NCBI GenBank assembly: GCA_022826205.1
Contig: JAJDVJ010000051.1
Coordinates: 1-34,411 of the forward strand
Direction: 5' to 3'
Length of the DNA stretch: 34,411 bases
Source: Silicimonas sp.
GTDB lineage: Bacteria > Pseudomonadota > Alphaproteobacteria > Rhodobacterales > Rhodobacteraceae
Under the pieces are notes generated by a model. The model made no database searches. It was not told the DNA's origin and was given only the letters and a program-made list of their open reading frames with translations. This document shows, one piece after another, positions 8,016-17,498 of the stretch (the stretch's first letter is position 1; every line of letters begins with the position of its first letter). The position numbers and the translations under genes are program-made.

Positions 8016-9248
8016 TCAATCGGATTCGGTCATGGTCCAGTCAAGCGCCTTGGCAACCGTGAAGATGTCCTTGTCGCCTCGACCGCACATGTTCATGCAG
8101 ATGACATGATCCGTCGGCAGGCCGGGCGCGATTTTCGCCACATGGGCCAGCGCGTGGCTGGGCTCAAGTGCGGGGATAATGCCTTCCGTCTCGCAGGATA
8201 GCTGGAACGCCTCGAGCGCCTCCTGATCGGTGACCGAAACGTATTCGGCGCGCCCTGTTTCGTGGAGCCACGAGTGCTCGGGTCCGATGCCGGGATAGTC
8301 GAGCCCTGCGGAAATGCTGAAGCCTTCGAGAATCTGCCCGTCGTCATCCTGCAGCAGATACGTCCGGTTGCCGTGCAGGACGCCGGGGCGTCCACCGGTG
8401 AGCGATGCGCAGTGCTCCATCCGATCATCTACGCCCTTGCCGCCCGCCTCGACGCCAATGATGCGCACGCTTCTGTCATCCAGGAAGGTGTGGAAGAGGC
8501 CCATGGCATTCGATCCGCCCCCGATTGCCGCAATGACAGTGTCGGGCAGGCGTCCTTCGGCCTCCATCATCTGGGCGCGAGCCTCCTTGCCGATGATGGA
8601 CTGAAAGTCGCGGACCATCGCCGGATAGGGATGAGGCCCTGCAACGGTACCGATGCAATAGAACGTGTCACGGACATAGGTCACCCAGTCGCGAAGCGCG
8701 TCATTCATCGCATCCTTCAAGGTACCCCGGCCCGACGTCACCGGCACCACTTCGGCACCGAGAAGCTTCATTCGGAAGACGTTCGGCTTCTGCCTTTCGA
8801 CATCATGCGCACCCATGTAGACGACGCATTGCAGGCCGAACTTTGCGCAGACCGTGGCCGTTGCAACGCCGTGTTGCCCGGCGCCGGTCTCGGCGATTAT
8901 GCGGGTCTTGCCCATGCGGCGCGCGAGGATGATCTGGCCAAGCACGTTGTTGATCTTGTGGGCGCCGGTGTGGTTGAGTTCGTCGCGTTTCAGGTAAATC
9001 TTCGCGCCACCGAGACGCTCGGTCAGGCGCTCCGCGAAGTAGAGCGGCGACGGTCGGCCGACATAATGGGTCCAGAGATGGTTCATCTCGTCCCAGAAGG
9101 CCTGATCCGTCTTGGCCTTTTCATACTCGGCCTCGAGATCAAGGATGAGCGGCATAAGCGTTTCGCTGACGAAGCGGCCTCCGAATGTGCCAAAGCGGCC
9201 GTTCTCGTCAGGACCGGTCTTGAAACTGTTGATGAGTTCGCTGGACAT
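8016..9248 (-). CDS. trpB: Tryptophan synthase beta chain
   Basis: This 410-aa protein is a standard TrpB1-type tryptophan synthase beta subunit, which joins indole and L-serine with PLP in the last step of tryptophan synthesis and normally works with TrpA. The PLP lysine is K98 in HTGAHKINN. The GAGQHG loop and the phosphate-binding GGGSNAMG loop are both present, and the C-terminal CGRGDKD is intact. I used the ATG at 9248 because GGGAAGG lies 6-8 nt before it and the protein then begins as in the family; an in-frame extension upstream to 9299 adds 17 poorly conserved residues. Neither trpF nor trpA is adjacent, which is unusual because alphaproteobacteria commonly keep trpF-trpB-trpA together. 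trpA would be expected directly downstream, where there is only a short gap. Confidence 0.96.
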   Translation of the reverse strand: MSSELINSFKTGPDENGRFGTFGGRFVSETLMPLILDLEAEYEKAKTDQAFWDEMNHLWTHYVGRPSPLYFAERLTERLGGAKIYLKRDELNHTGAHKINNVLGQIILARRMGKTRIIAETGAGQHGVATATVCAKFGLQCVVYMGAHDVERQKPNVFRMKLLGAEVVPVTSGRGTLKDAMNDALRDWVTYVRDTFYCIGTVAGPHPYPAMVRDFQSIIGKEARAQMMEAEGRLPDTVIAAIGGGSNAMGLFHTFLDDRSVRIIGVEAGGKGVDDRMEHCASLTGGRPGVLHGNRTYLLQDDDGQILEGFSISAGLDYPGIGPEHSWLHETGRAEYVSVTDQEALEAFQLSCETEGIIPALEPSHALAHVAKIAPGLPTDHVICMNMCGRGDKDIFTVAKALDWTMTESD

Positions 9249-9802
9249 GGATGCCTTCCCGGAATTGACCGCAAAGGTGTATCGCCGGGCCGCGGGCAAG
9301 GCAAGGCAGCAACGAGTGCATGGTGGAACCCCTATCGGCAGCGATTATCCAATGGCGCGGCGGCCCGTCGACGAATTCTCCGGGTCAGGTTGAGCCGTCT
9401 TGGGTCGGCGAAACACTCTTGCGAGGGCAGGGCGGCCGTTTGGAATCGAACCGGCAGGTGACGCACCCGTTCGACGCGGCTCTCACACACAGATGTTGCA
9501 ACCTACGCGGAATCTTGGAACCGCCGTCCGCATTGCTGTCCTCGCGTCCGTACGGCTCGGTCAAACCTTGTGTTGAAGCATGGCAACCATCGAACTACCG
9601 CCTGACGTCGGTTGGCAAGAGGAAATCGGATCATTGCGGCGTTCTGTCGGCCAAGGCAGGCTCGTTGCCGCAATGGCGTGCCGCGGTACTTGAAGAACAT
9701 GTCCTGACTGCGTCACGGATTGGCCATTCAGAGTTCTTCAAGACTTGGAATTGTCTGCAGGTCAGGCTACAGGGGCGGGCGGAACCGATCGAGAAATCGC
9801 CC
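9249..9802. other. Divergent intergenic region between trpB and gatC
   Basis: These 554 bases hold no gene that I can support. An open frame runs through much of it into gatC, but its composition is not protein-like and GatC has its own start at 9803. The trpB and gatCA promoters must lie here; a GGATAAT on the minus strand (about 9345-9352) could be a trpB -10 element but lacks a good -35. Confidence 0.4.
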
Positions 9803-10090
9803 ATGTCAATTGACCACGACGACGCCCGGCGTGTTGCAATCCTTGCCCGGATCAGGGTCGATGATGAGGATCTGCCGGCGCTTGCCAGCGAATTCAACGC
9901 GATCCTCGGCTTCATCGAGCAGCTTCGCGAGGTGGACGTTAGGGACGTCGAACCAATGACCAGCGTCACGCCGATGCGGCTAAAGCGCCGGGAGGACAGG
10001 ATTGCCGGCGGCGGCATCACCAAAAAGGTGTTGGCAAACGCTCCGGATGCGCGCGAGGGCTACTTCGTCGTGCCGAAGGTCGTGGAGTAG
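9803..10090 (+). CDS. gatC: Aspartyl/glutamyl-tRNA(Asn/Gln) amidotransferase subunit C
   Basis: This 95-aa protein matches GatC, the small stabilising subunit of the GatCAB complex that amidates misacylated Asp-tRNA(Asn) and Glu-tRNA(Gln). The typical features are the ARRVAILARIRV-like opening, the FNAILGFIEQL helix (about 31-41), the VEPMTSVTPM linker (50-59) and the C-terminal REGYFVVPKVVE. The start at 9803 gives the usual GatC length of about 95 residues; a longer open frame upstream has no family resemblance. The stop lies 3 nt before the gatA start, so the pair is an operon. gatB is not in the window, which is common. Confidence 0.95.
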   Translation: MSIDHDDARRVAILARIRVDDEDLPALASEFNAILGFIEQLREVDVRDVEPMTSVTPMRLKRREDRIAGGGITKKVLANAPDAREGYFVVPKVVE

Positions 10091-10093
10091 GGC

Positions 10094-11572
10094 ATGGACG
10101 GGCTCAATTTCCTCTCGATCTCCGAGGCTCGCGACAGGCTCAGGGCCGGCGAGATCACAAGCATGGAGCTCACCCAGGCGTGCCTCGCGGCGGCGGAAGA
10201 GGCTGAGGCACTGAATGCCGTGGTGCATCCGACGCCAGATCTCGCGCTTGAACAGGCAAGGGCGGCCGACGCACGCCTTGCCGAAGGCCAGGCACCGGCC
10301 ATGTGCGGAATTCCGGTAGGCATTAAGGACCTGTTCTGCACAGAGGGCGTGCCAAGCCAGGCGGCGAGCGGTATCCTCGCAGGCTTCAAGCCCGCCTACG
10401 AGTCGACCGTGACGTCTCGGCTCTTCGAAGCAGGAGCCGTGATGACAGGCAAGCTCAACATGGACGAGTTTGCCATGGGCAGTTCGACCGAAACCAGTGT
10501 TTATGGCAGCACGGTGAATCCGTGGAAGTCGGACGACACCGAACTGACACCTGGCGGATCATCCGGCGGATCTGCCGCGGCCGTGGCTGCCGATCTCTGC
10601 CTGGGTGCCACGGGAACCGATACGGGCGGCTCCATCCGGCAGCCGGCTGCCTTCACCGGGATTACCGGCATGAAACCGACATATGGCCGGGTCAGCCGAT
10701 GGGGCATCATCGCCTTTGCTTCGTCGCTTGATCAGGCGGGGCCGATGACGAAGTCGGTTCGCGATGCCGCGATTATGCTTGAGGCCATGTCTGGTCATGA
10801 CCCGAAGGACTCCACCAGTGCCGACATTCCCGTGCCGGATTTCGAGGGCATGCTGACTGGAGAAATCAGGGGAAAGACCGTCGGAATTCCGAAGGAATAC
10901 CGAATGGATGGAATGCCTGCAGCCATTGATGAACTCTGGGCATCAGGCCGCAGCATGCTGGAGGATGCCGGCGCGACATTGGTGGACATCTCGCTGCCGC
11001 ACACGAAAGTTGCACTGCCCGCATATTACGTTGTGGCTCCGGCGGAAGCGTCGTCGAATCTCGCACGCTACGACGGCGTGCGTTACGGTCATCGGGCGAC
11101 GCTCGCCCAAGGCGACGACATTACGGCAATGTACGAAAAGACCCGGGCAGAAGGGTTCGGGGACGAGGTCAAGCGGCGAGTCATGATTGGTACCTACGTG
11201 CTGTCTGCCGGGTTTTATGACGCATACTACAATCATGCGCGCAAGGTTCGGGCGCTCATAAAGAAGGACTTCGAGGACGTGTTCGCGGATGGCATCGACG
11301 CCATCCTGACGCCCGCGACTCCGTCAGCCGCATTTCCGCTTGGCCAGAAGTTCGACGATCCTGTGCAGATGTACCTGAATGACGTTTTCACGGTGACGGT
11401 CAATCTGGCGGGCCTGCCTGGAATTTCCGTGCCGGCCGGCCTGGATCCGGACGGACTGCCCCTTGGCCTGCAGCTCATTGGCAAGCCTTGGGAAGAGGGC
11501 GAATTGCTGGATTTCGCATTGGCGATCGAGGACCGTGCCGGCTTTGTGGCAAAGCCGGAGAAATGGTGGTAG
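10094..11572 (+). CDS. gatA: Aspartyl/glutamyl-tRNA(Asn/Gln) amidotransferase subunit A
   Basis: This 492-aa amidase-signature protein is GatA, the glutaminase subunit that releases ammonia for tRNA-dependent amidation. The Ser-cisSer-Lys triad is visible: K78 in [10 protein letters not shown], the cis-serine within the GGSSGGS loop (154-160), and the nucleophile S180 in [11 protein letters not shown]. The length is typical, and the specific [13 protein letters not shown] segment (123-135) separates GatA from general amidases. It follows gatC by 3 nt. A small lipoprotein gene begins 7 or 37 nt after its stop, depending on the start used, and may be co-transcribed. Confidence 0.97.
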   Translation: MDGLNFLSISEARDRLRAGEITSMELTQACLAAAEEAEALNAVVHPTPDLALEQARAADARLAEGQAPAMCGIPVGIKDLFCTEGVPSQAASGILAGFKPAYESTVTSRLFEAGAVMTGKLNMDEFAMGSSTETSVYGSTVNPWKSDDTELTPGGSSGGSAAAVAADLCLGATGTDTGGSIRQPAAFTGITGMKPTYGRVSRWGIIAFASSLDQAGPMTKSVRDAAIMLEAMSGHDPKDSTSADIPVPDFEGMLTGEIRGKTVGIPKEYRMDGMPAAIDELWASGRSMLEDAGATLVDISLPHTKVALPAYYVVAPAEASSNLARYDGVRYGHRATLAQGDDITAMYEKTRAEGFGDEVKRRVMIGTYVLSAGFYDAYYNHARKVRALIKKDFEDVFADGIDAILTPATPSAAFPLGQKFDDPVQMYLNDVFTVTVNLAGLPGISVPAGLDPDGLPLGLQLIGKPWEEGELLDFALAIEDRAGFVAKPEKWW

Positions 11573-11609
11573 AAAGTCGATGCAGAAGAGGCATTGGCAC
11601 ATACAGGAA

Positions 11610-12278
11610 ATGACCTTCCGTCTGATCGCAATGATCGCTCTTGGCGGTGTTACGGCCTGCATGGACGAGGTTCCCCTTGAAAGTCCGGATTCGGGCACTG
11701 TGACGGGATCACAACCTCCTGGCGAGATCGCCATCATACATGCGCCGGGCGACATGGCCCTGAATTCGCCTGAGCCTGATTCACGTCTGCGACCGGCCGG
11801 TGAAGATCCGGATCCAAGTCAGGACGCGCTGGCGCAGGACGCAGGCGACGCAGGAGCGACCGCTTCACGTGACGTCGACCGTGCCGTCATTTCGGACGAG
11901 CAGGACTTTGAAGCGGTTAGCTCGCGCGAGACCATCGAAAGCGACCGCGACAGGCTTCAGCGCCAGCGAGAGGCCCTTAGGGTCGTCGAGCCGGAGGATC
12001 TGCCTGTCCGTCCGGACGGATCGGAACCCAACATCGTTGCCTACGCGCTCTCGGCAACGAACGAAGTCGGCGAACCGGTCTACCGCCGTTCGGGCGAGTT
12101 CAACGAGGAACGGTTCAATCGTGCCTGCGCCAGGTATGGCTGGACAGACCGGGCGCAGGCCGCATTCCTGGAAGCAGGGGGACCGGAGCGCGACTGGAAG
12201 GGCCTGGATCCGGACGGCGACGGGTTTGCCTGCAACTGGGATCCGGATCCCTTCCGAATCGCACGACAGGACGGCTAA
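11610..12278 (+). CDS. Lipoprotein with C-terminal excalibur-type calcium-binding motif
   Basis: This roughly 222-aa predicted lipoprotein starts with a short hydrophobic signal ending in a VTAC lipobox, so C17 (from this start) should be lipidated and the protein anchored to a membrane facing the periplasm. The middle (about residues 20-140) is low-complexity, rich in D, E, P, S and R. The C-terminal part has an excalibur-like motif, GLDPDGDGFACNWDPDPFR-like, where the D-x-D-G-D-G-x-x-C pattern resembles a calcium-binding loop. It is preceded by a segment (FNRACARYGW...) seen in such domains. An ATG at 11580, ten codons earlier, is equally possible and would give a more basic n-region. It follows gatA closely on the same strand. 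Its function is unknown. Confidence 0.72.
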   Translation: MTFRLIAMIALGGVTACMDEVPLESPDSGTVTGSQPPGEIAIIHAPGDMALNSPEPDSRLRPAGEDPDPSQDALAQDAGDAGATASRDVDRAVISDEQDFEAVSSRETIESDRDRLQRQREALRVVEPEDLPVRPDGSEPNIVAYALSATNEVGEPVYRRSGEFNEERFNRACARYGWTDRAQAAFLEAGGPERDWKGLDPDGDGFACNWDPDPFRIARQDG

Positions 12279-12926
12279 GCATCCAGTCCTGCAGTTCATC
12301 CTCGTTGGCGGGATCAAGTCCAGCGGTTGCCATCGTCACGCGCTGCCATCGCTTGCGCGCGTCGCGCCTGCGATGCTCGAACTCGCACTTTCCCGCGCCA
12401 TTTTCCGGCGCACTGCCTTCTTCGGGAGTCTGGAGGCAGCCGGGTCCGGACGCGCCGACTCTTGATGACGTTCAGGCCCCCTGAATCTGAAGATTCGCAA
12501 TTCAAGAAACGATTCTTGGCTGCAGCCGCCGGTCAAATTGCCGCACCGGATGCAGAATTTTGCCGTCACGGCAATTTTACCATTGTTACCGTTTGTGCCT
12601 CATGCTAGCGGGCACGCGTTCCCGTGGTTGGTTGCCGCGCGAGTTTAGTTGAGAATACGCGTGGCAATTGGTCAGCGTTCATAGTGGAGATTGTTAATTG
12701 TATCGGCCATGGGTCCGAATGCCGTCCAAGTGCAGACCGAATACACCGGATCGCAGCCGCTGCGACGACGGTCTGACGCTGGCTTCCAGTGTTGCGCAGT
12801 TCGTCGACGGGCGCATGCGGCTCAACCGCGGCCTGACAATCGACTCGCAAGCGGCATCCTGTACTCGAGTCTTCCCGTCCGTTACGTCGCCGGAGAGCGA
12901 CCAGTGCCGCTTTTGGCGGGAAATGC
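12279..12926. other. Intergenic region with a short perfect palindrome
   Basis: No gene is recognisable in these 648 bases. The main structure is a perfect inverted repeat TTGCCGT-C-ACGGCAA at 12559-12573, followed by TTTTA on the plus strand. It can fold as a 5-bp stem with a 5-nt loop. It might be a weak terminator for the upstream lipoprotein gene or an operator for the haloperoxidase gene. Open frames near 12690-13000 lack protein-like composition. Confidence 0.4.
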
Positions 12927-14435
12927 ATGCCTATCGGCGCAGTTACCCCAAAACCAATGGAGGCAAGTTTGATTTTGACCGAAAGTTCCGCACCCACTTC
13001 CCTTGATCGACAGCAAGGTTCCACACACCAATCATGCGCAGAGACGCCTCTGTCGAGAAGACAGTTCGTGCGATCGCTCGCAACCGCGGTTGCTGCCGTT
13101 CCCCTCGCGGGCGGGATCGGCGCCAGTGTCGTATCACAGGCACACGGCTCTTCCTATGCCAGTCAGATCCTGGGACCCGGCAAGCAGAATGCCGTATTCT
13201 ATTGGGTGGACGCGGCCTTGCAGCAGATCCGGGACCAGCGGGTTCTGGCGCCGAGGGCGGCGTACAACCTGGGATTGGCAACGGCTGCGGCATTTCTTGC
13301 CGCCAACGGTATCGTGAAGGCCTATGGCGAGCCATTCGGAATCGGAAATGGACCGCAGGACGCGGATCCCGAAGTTGCCTACGGCGTGGCATTTTCGCTC
13401 GCTGCAGCAGAGGCATTTCAGCAGCCATTCCTTTTTGAACGCACCGCGTTTCTGAAACGCTTCCCTGGCAGCGAAGCCAAGTCCCTTGGCGTGGAATGGG
13501 GCCGCAGGGCAGCCATGATCGTGCTTGGACAGCGAACTGACGACGGTTCGGAACCGAGCGAAGTCAACTACTATCTCGGTCGCTACGAACGGCGCGGGGA
13601 TACCTTGCAGTGGAGCCCGACCGCTCCGTTCTACGGCGCCTCGCCTGGACCGTCCTTCGCGTCATTCGAGCGATGCCTCTATCCAGGGCATGGGATGATC
13701 ACGCCATGGACAATGAAAACAGGATCGCAATTCCGGGTTTCCGGCTTTCACGATCCCAGAAGCCCGGAATTTGCAGAAGAGTTCGACATGATCCGCAGGT
13801 TGGGCGGCAATGACAGCAAGACCCGCACGGCAGACCAGTCGGAAGTGGCACTGTTCTGGGAAGATGGGCCTTGGGGAGTGACGAATCCGGGCCACTTCAT
13901 GTACATCGCGATGCAGCTCCTCCAGGATCGCGGCCTTGATTTCCTTGATCTCGCCCGGGCAATGGCCTTGGTTGGCATGACGCAGTGTGATGCGTCGATC
14001 TCTGCCTGGGACAGCAAGTACCACTACGATGTGCTCCGTCCTGAAACAGCCATCCGTGCACGGGCCCCGGAATTCGACAATCCGGATGACCGGGTGAGCG
14101 TGGACGCCGGCTGGCGCAGCTACATTCCCACTCCGGAATTCCCTTCGTACACGTCCGGCCACTCGACGTTTGGCGGCGCAGCAGCGGAAATGATCGCCCT
14201 GATCCATGGCCGGGATGACATCGCGTTCTCCGGAAGATCGCCAGATCAGGTATTGTGGCCGCAGCTGCAGGGTGTCACGCGGCATTGGACAAGCCTCAGC
14301 CACATGGCCGAGGAGAACGGCATGAGCAGGCTCTATGGTGGCGTCCACTGGGCCATCGACAATGTTCAGGGCCTTGCTGCCGGTCGCGCCATTGCTCGCC
14401 ATGCCTTCCGCTCGACCTTTCCGAAGCGGAGCTGA
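12927..14435 (+). CDS. Vanadium-dependent haloperoxidase-type protein (PAP2 superfamily), Tat-exported
   Basis: This 502-aa protein has the three vanadate/phosphate-binding motifs of the haloperoxidase / PAP2 superfamily in order. They are K364-x6-R371-P372 (KYHYDVLRP), S410-G411-H412 (YTSGHS), and S467-R468-x5-H474-x3-D478 (SRLYGGVHWAID). In vanadium haloperoxidases the first His is the acid-base and the last binds vanadate, so the active site is complete. Such enzymes oxidise halides with H2O2; some relatives are acid phosphatases, and sequence alone does not decide. A twin-arginine motif SRRQFVR (43-49) followed by a hydrophobic run predicts folded export by Tat. GGCGGGAAA sits just before the chosen start; an ATG ten codons later is an alternative. 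The next gene, an outer-membrane barrel, starts 4 nt after the stop. Confidence 0.85.
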   Translation: MPIGAVTPKPMEASLILTESSAPTSLDRQQGSTHQSCAETPLSRRQFVRSLATAVAAVPLAGGIGASVVSQAHGSSYASQILGPGKQNAVFYWVDAALQQIRDQRVLAPRAAYNLGLATAAAFLAANGIVKAYGEPFGIGNGPQDADPEVAYGVAFSLAAAEAFQQPFLFERTAFLKRFPGSEAKSLGVEWGRRAAMIVLGQRTDDGSEPSEVNYYLGRYERRGDTLQWSPTAPFYGASPGPSFASFERCLYPGHGMITPWTMKTGSQFRVSGFHDPRSPEFAEEFDMIRRLGGNDSKTRTADQSEVALFWEDGPWGVTNPGHFMYIAMQLLQDRGLDFLDLARAMALVGMTQCDASISAWDSKYHYDVLRPETAIRARAPEFDNPDDRVSVDAGWRSYIPTPEFPSYTSGHSTFGGAAAEMIALIHGRDDIAFSGRSPDQVLWPQLQGVTRHWTSLSHMAEENGMSRLYGGVHWAIDNVQGLAAGRAIARHAFRSTFPKRS

Positions 14436-14439
14436 AGCG

Positions 14440-15480
14440 ATGGGCACGAAAAATATGCGGCATTCTGGGCTCGTTGTGGCAATCTCCCTGATTGGCGCTG
14501 CGGGCGCTGGCACCGCGGAGGCACAGAGCGACCTGCCCAATCTTGAACACCTCTCGCCGCTTGAAGAAGCGATCGCGATGGAAATCGGTGACGTGACGCT
14601 GACGCTAACCGGAGCGCTAGAGGCCCGGTACACGGCCGGGTCCGATGACGACGAGGACAATGGCCCCGGGCTTGTTGGCAGCCTTGGGGTGGTTGCCATG
14701 ACCCAGCTTCCAAACCGCTGGCGCGTTAATTTGAGCTATGCCGGCCAACTCGTCTCTGACGAAGCCCTGTCACCCGATGCAAATGAGAAATACACGGATG
14801 ATGCGGCGTTGTCGGTAGGGGGCGTTTGGGGCACCGTCTTGTTGGGCAATGTATCGGACACAGTGCGCGAACAGACTCGCCGAAGGCGAGGCTTCGGCAA
14901 TGCGGCATTGGAATTTGATGACTTCCACGGCGAGCTTTCTGACAGGAGCGCAGGATATGCTGGTCGGGTTGGCCCGTTCGTGGCGAGCGGCGTGGTGGAT
15001 GATGACAGCAACATAGACTTGGGACTGACATTCCAGCGACCGATAGGCAACGGAAGCAAGGACTATCGTTTCACGTTTCGTGCCGGTCAGGGTGCATACG
15101 AAGCTGCAGACGAATCTCTCCTGTTCACGAGCCGTGGACACAGCGTGGTCGGGGAGGTCGTTTATGGCAGTACGTTGCTTGACGTTGGCTTGGGGCAAGA
15201 GAGATTTTCTTCCTCCGGTGTGAACGCCACGCGCTGGTACATCTCGTCAGGAATTCGCCGAAAGATCATGGTCTGGGGCCTGTCTCTCGAAGGACATTAT
15301 GGCCAAATCGAGGGACAGGAGGAAGTCTCTGCGGCACTGGGGGTCCAGTACGACCTGGCAAGAGGCCTGTCCGCGAATTTCGGCATGAACTACGAGGACG
15401 CCCAGGTCGCGTTGGGCGATGTCAAGTTTCTGGACGCCAGCGACACCAAGGCGGTATTCTCGCTTACGTACAGATTCTAG
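14440..15480 (+). CDS. Outer-membrane beta-barrel (porin-like) protein
   Basis: This 346-aa protein has a Sec signal peptide (hydrophobic run ending ...GTAEAQ, about 29 residues). Its body alternates polar and hydrophobic residues in strand-like stretches rich in G, Y, F and D/S turns, and it ends in SLTYRF. A C-terminal aromatic residue is the usual recognition signal for the Bam machinery, so an outer-membrane beta-barrel is likely. The length fits a 16-strand porin, but I see no motif that names a family. The start at 14440 has GGAG about 9 nt upstream and lies 4 nt after the haloperoxidase stop, so the two genes are probably translated from one message. It could be a general porin or a dedicated channel for the haloperoxidase substrate or product. 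Confidence 0.78.
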   Translation: MGTKNMRHSGLVVAISLIGAAGAGTAEAQSDLPNLEHLSPLEEAIAMEIGDVTLTLTGALEARYTAGSDDDEDNGPGLVGSLGVVAMTQLPNRWRVNLSYAGQLVSDEALSPDANEKYTDDAALSVGGVWGTVLLGNVSDTVREQTRRRRGFGNAALEFDDFHGELSDRSAGYAGRVGPFVASGVVDDDSNIDLGLTFQRPIGNGSKDYRFTFRAGQGAYEAADESLLFTSRGHSVVGEVVYGSTLLDVGLGQERFSSSGVNATRWYISSGIRRKIMVWGLSLEGHYGQIEGQEEVSAALGVQYDLARGLSANFGMNYEDAQVALGDVKFLDASDTKAVFSLTYRF

Positions 15481-16835
15481 CCCTACCGGGTCGTGCCGGG
15501 TTGAACTGAACGACGCGATCTCGTCGCGGCATGTCAACCCCAAGTTGGCGCAGTTTTCGAACGGCCGCACTCTGCGGGACGGGGCGTCAGATTTGCGAAT
15601 GGCTTCGATCCTGTCTCGGGAGCGGTTTGACAGCCGCAGCGCGCTTGGCCCGCGACATTGCGGAGAGCCTTCGCATGTCGGGGCGGCCAACCGGTTGCAG
15701 GGTCCTTGGAGGCGAAGGCGACATTGTCCGACAAGATGCCGGAGATTGTCATGCCGCAACCCTTGACGGAATTCGCGATCTGCCCGTCCTCACACCAGCT
15801 ACGGTGGCGGAGCGTGAGGCGTGGAGCACATGATCGATCATGCGTGAGAATCCGCGGATCATTACGGTCATTGCCAGCCACCAGTTCCGGCAACAAAAAA
15901 CGCGGCGTATGGCAGGAGCCGCAGGATTCTCGATCAGTGCGCAGTTGATCTCGGAGCGGGATCGCTGGATCGGCGGGGGGCGATGCCAGACGCTGGGAAC
16001 TTCTTCGTCGCGTGATCTGCCCGAGCCGGTACCAGGTCCGGTCCAGTGTGCGCTGTTCGCATCTTGCAGGCCATGCCCGCAGACGGTTCCTGCGAAGGTC
16101 GCCGCGCGAATTAGAGGCGTGCCGCGTGTGCCGATTGATCCTTGTGGAGAACCTTGTCGATGACGTGTATTTTGCCAAATGCTCGCGTCCGGCCAGCTTC
16201 CGGTCCGTGGGCAAGTCGACAAGTCGCGGCTTAAGGGACCAGCCTTGGCGGAGCCGACGGACCGAGAAGCCGGTTCCGATATACGAGACGAAACGCGCTT
16301 GGCGAAGCAACTTCGATGCGGCTTACGTGAAACATGCCGCGGAGCGGTCAAGGAACGGGTTTGGAGGGGCACCCTTGCGGGACTACTGTCTGTCCACACT
16401 TCTTGCGAAGGGCACGGGTCTGCTGGCGGCGTGCCGGAACAGAGGATCAGCGTCGGCATCGCCGCAATCAATGCGGCGGTCGCCTGGCGAATTATGACCA
16501 TGAAGCCGGTCGGACGTCGGGTGATCGATTGCGGGTCAGGGTTGAAGATTGCCGACCACGATGCAAACTTCCGGTCGACCATGCGCTAGAGCGCGACATG
16601 AAGGCTCCGGATCGGACGGGCGGTGTGATGCGCGTCGGCGGTTCATCTCGGTGGTTGCGGCGACCGCAAGAACGAATCGGAGTCAGGAGGCCAGATCATG
16701 TGGCACGGGCAGATCCAGCTCTCATTCGTTTCACTTGGTCAACGCGTCGGATTCCGCGCCGACCAGATACCTGCAATGCGCCACGAAGAATGACCTGTTG
16801 CAATGTGCACTTGTCATGACGCCGTAGGTCCAGGC
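15481..16835. other. 1.35-kb region without a recognisable gene
   Basis: Several frames are open here on both strands (for example minus 15749-16582 and plus 16012-16497). All are rich in Arg, Ser, Pro and Cys in the manner of GC-rich chance frames, and I recognise no family in any of them. I found no tRNA, terminal inverted repeats or transposase motif. The region could be a decayed gene remnant or a long non-coding segment. The only detail worth separate mention is a short open frame with a strong Shine-Dalgarno at 16698, listed on its own. Confidence 0.45.
16698..16793 (+). CDS. Possible 31-codon small ORF with a strong ribosome binding site
   Basis: An ATG at 16698 is preceded by AGGAGG with a 7-nt spacer, the best Shine-Dalgarno in this part of the window. 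The frame runs 31 codons to a TGA at 16791. It is in the same frame as the downstream amidase, whose own start lies 42 nt after this stop. No homology is recognised. It may be a leader peptide, the start of a decayed gene, or chance. Confidence 0.28.
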   Translation: MWHGQIQLSFVSLGQRVGFRADQIPAMRHEE

Positions 16836-17498
16836 ATGGAGGTTTTCGACAGGCCTGCGTCCTGCTTTGGCGACCGGCGTTCCAGGGCAGAGATAGAACT
16901 GGTCGTAATTCACTATACTGCAATGGAGAATGCTGAGGCGGCGCTTGAACGCCTTTGCGGAAGCGAATTCGAAGTCTCTGCGCACTATCTGGTAGGGCGG
17001 GACGGAACGGTGTTTCGGATGGTTCCCGAGGACAAGCGGGCCTGGCACGCAGGCGTCGGGTCCTGGGCGGGGCGGGGCGACGTGAATTCACGTTCCCTCG
17101 GGATCGAACTCGACAATGACGGCATGTCGCAATTCACCGAACCTCTAATGGCGAAGCTGGAAGTCCTGCTCTCAGACATTTTGGATCGTCATGCTCTGCC
17201 TCCATGGGCGGTGATCGGGCATTCCGACATGGCCCCTGGCCGCAAGCGCGACCCTGGACGGCACTTCGATTGGCGGCGGCTCGCAGAAAAGGGCCTCTCG
17301 ATCTGGCCGGCACCATTGCCGGGCGGCGACTTCATGCGAGATGCCGCTGCATTCGGCTATCCGGTGCACGTGGGGAAAGGCGCCATCTTGTCCGCCTTCC
17401 GCCAGCGCTTCAATCCGAATGCCGACGGTCCTCTGTCGAAGGAAGATGAGGCGCTCATGGCCGGTTTGGCACGTGGGTTCCCGGCAGAGGTCGCATGA
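16836..17498 (+). CDS. N-acetylmuramoyl-L-alanine amidase (AmpD / Amidase_2 type)
   Basis: This 220-aa protein is a zinc amidase of the Amidase_2 fold that cleaves the bond between N-acetylmuramic acid and L-alanine in peptidoglycan or its recycling fragments. The zinc ligands are H26 (VIHYTAM), H129 (IGHSDMAPGRK) and D139 (KRDPG). The IELDN segment (90-94) and SAHYLVGRDGTV (48-59) are also typical. No signal peptide is visible, pointing to a cytosolic, AmpD-like recycling role. The C-terminal 60 residues resemble a small peptidoglycan-binding extension and include RQRFNPNADG. The start at 16836 gives the usual opening (DRP...RR) for alphaproteobacterial members. The gene converges on phnM, with 187 bases between them that hold nothing recognisable. 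Confidence 0.88.
   Translation: MEVFDRPASCFGDRRSRAEIELVVIHYTAMENAEAALERLCGSEFEVSAHYLVGRDGTVFRMVPEDKRAWHAGVGSWAGRGDVNSRSLGIELDNDGMSQFTEPLMAKLEVLLSDILDRHALPPWAVIGHSDMAPGRKRDPGRHFDWRRLAEKGLSIWPAPLPGGDFMRDAAAFGYPVHVGKGAILSAFRQRFNPNADGPLSKEDEALMAGLARGFPAEVA

Noticed and set aside
9442-9452. GGAATCGAACC resembling a tRNA T-arm on the minus strand
   Set aside because: The flanking bases do not form the 5-bp T stem, and no anticodon or acceptor arm could be laid out around it.
15749-16582. 277-codon minus-strand open frame
   Set aside because: It is rich in Arg, Ser, Pro and Cys, with no recognisable motif, and competing frames are equally long, as expected for GC-rich non-coding DNA.
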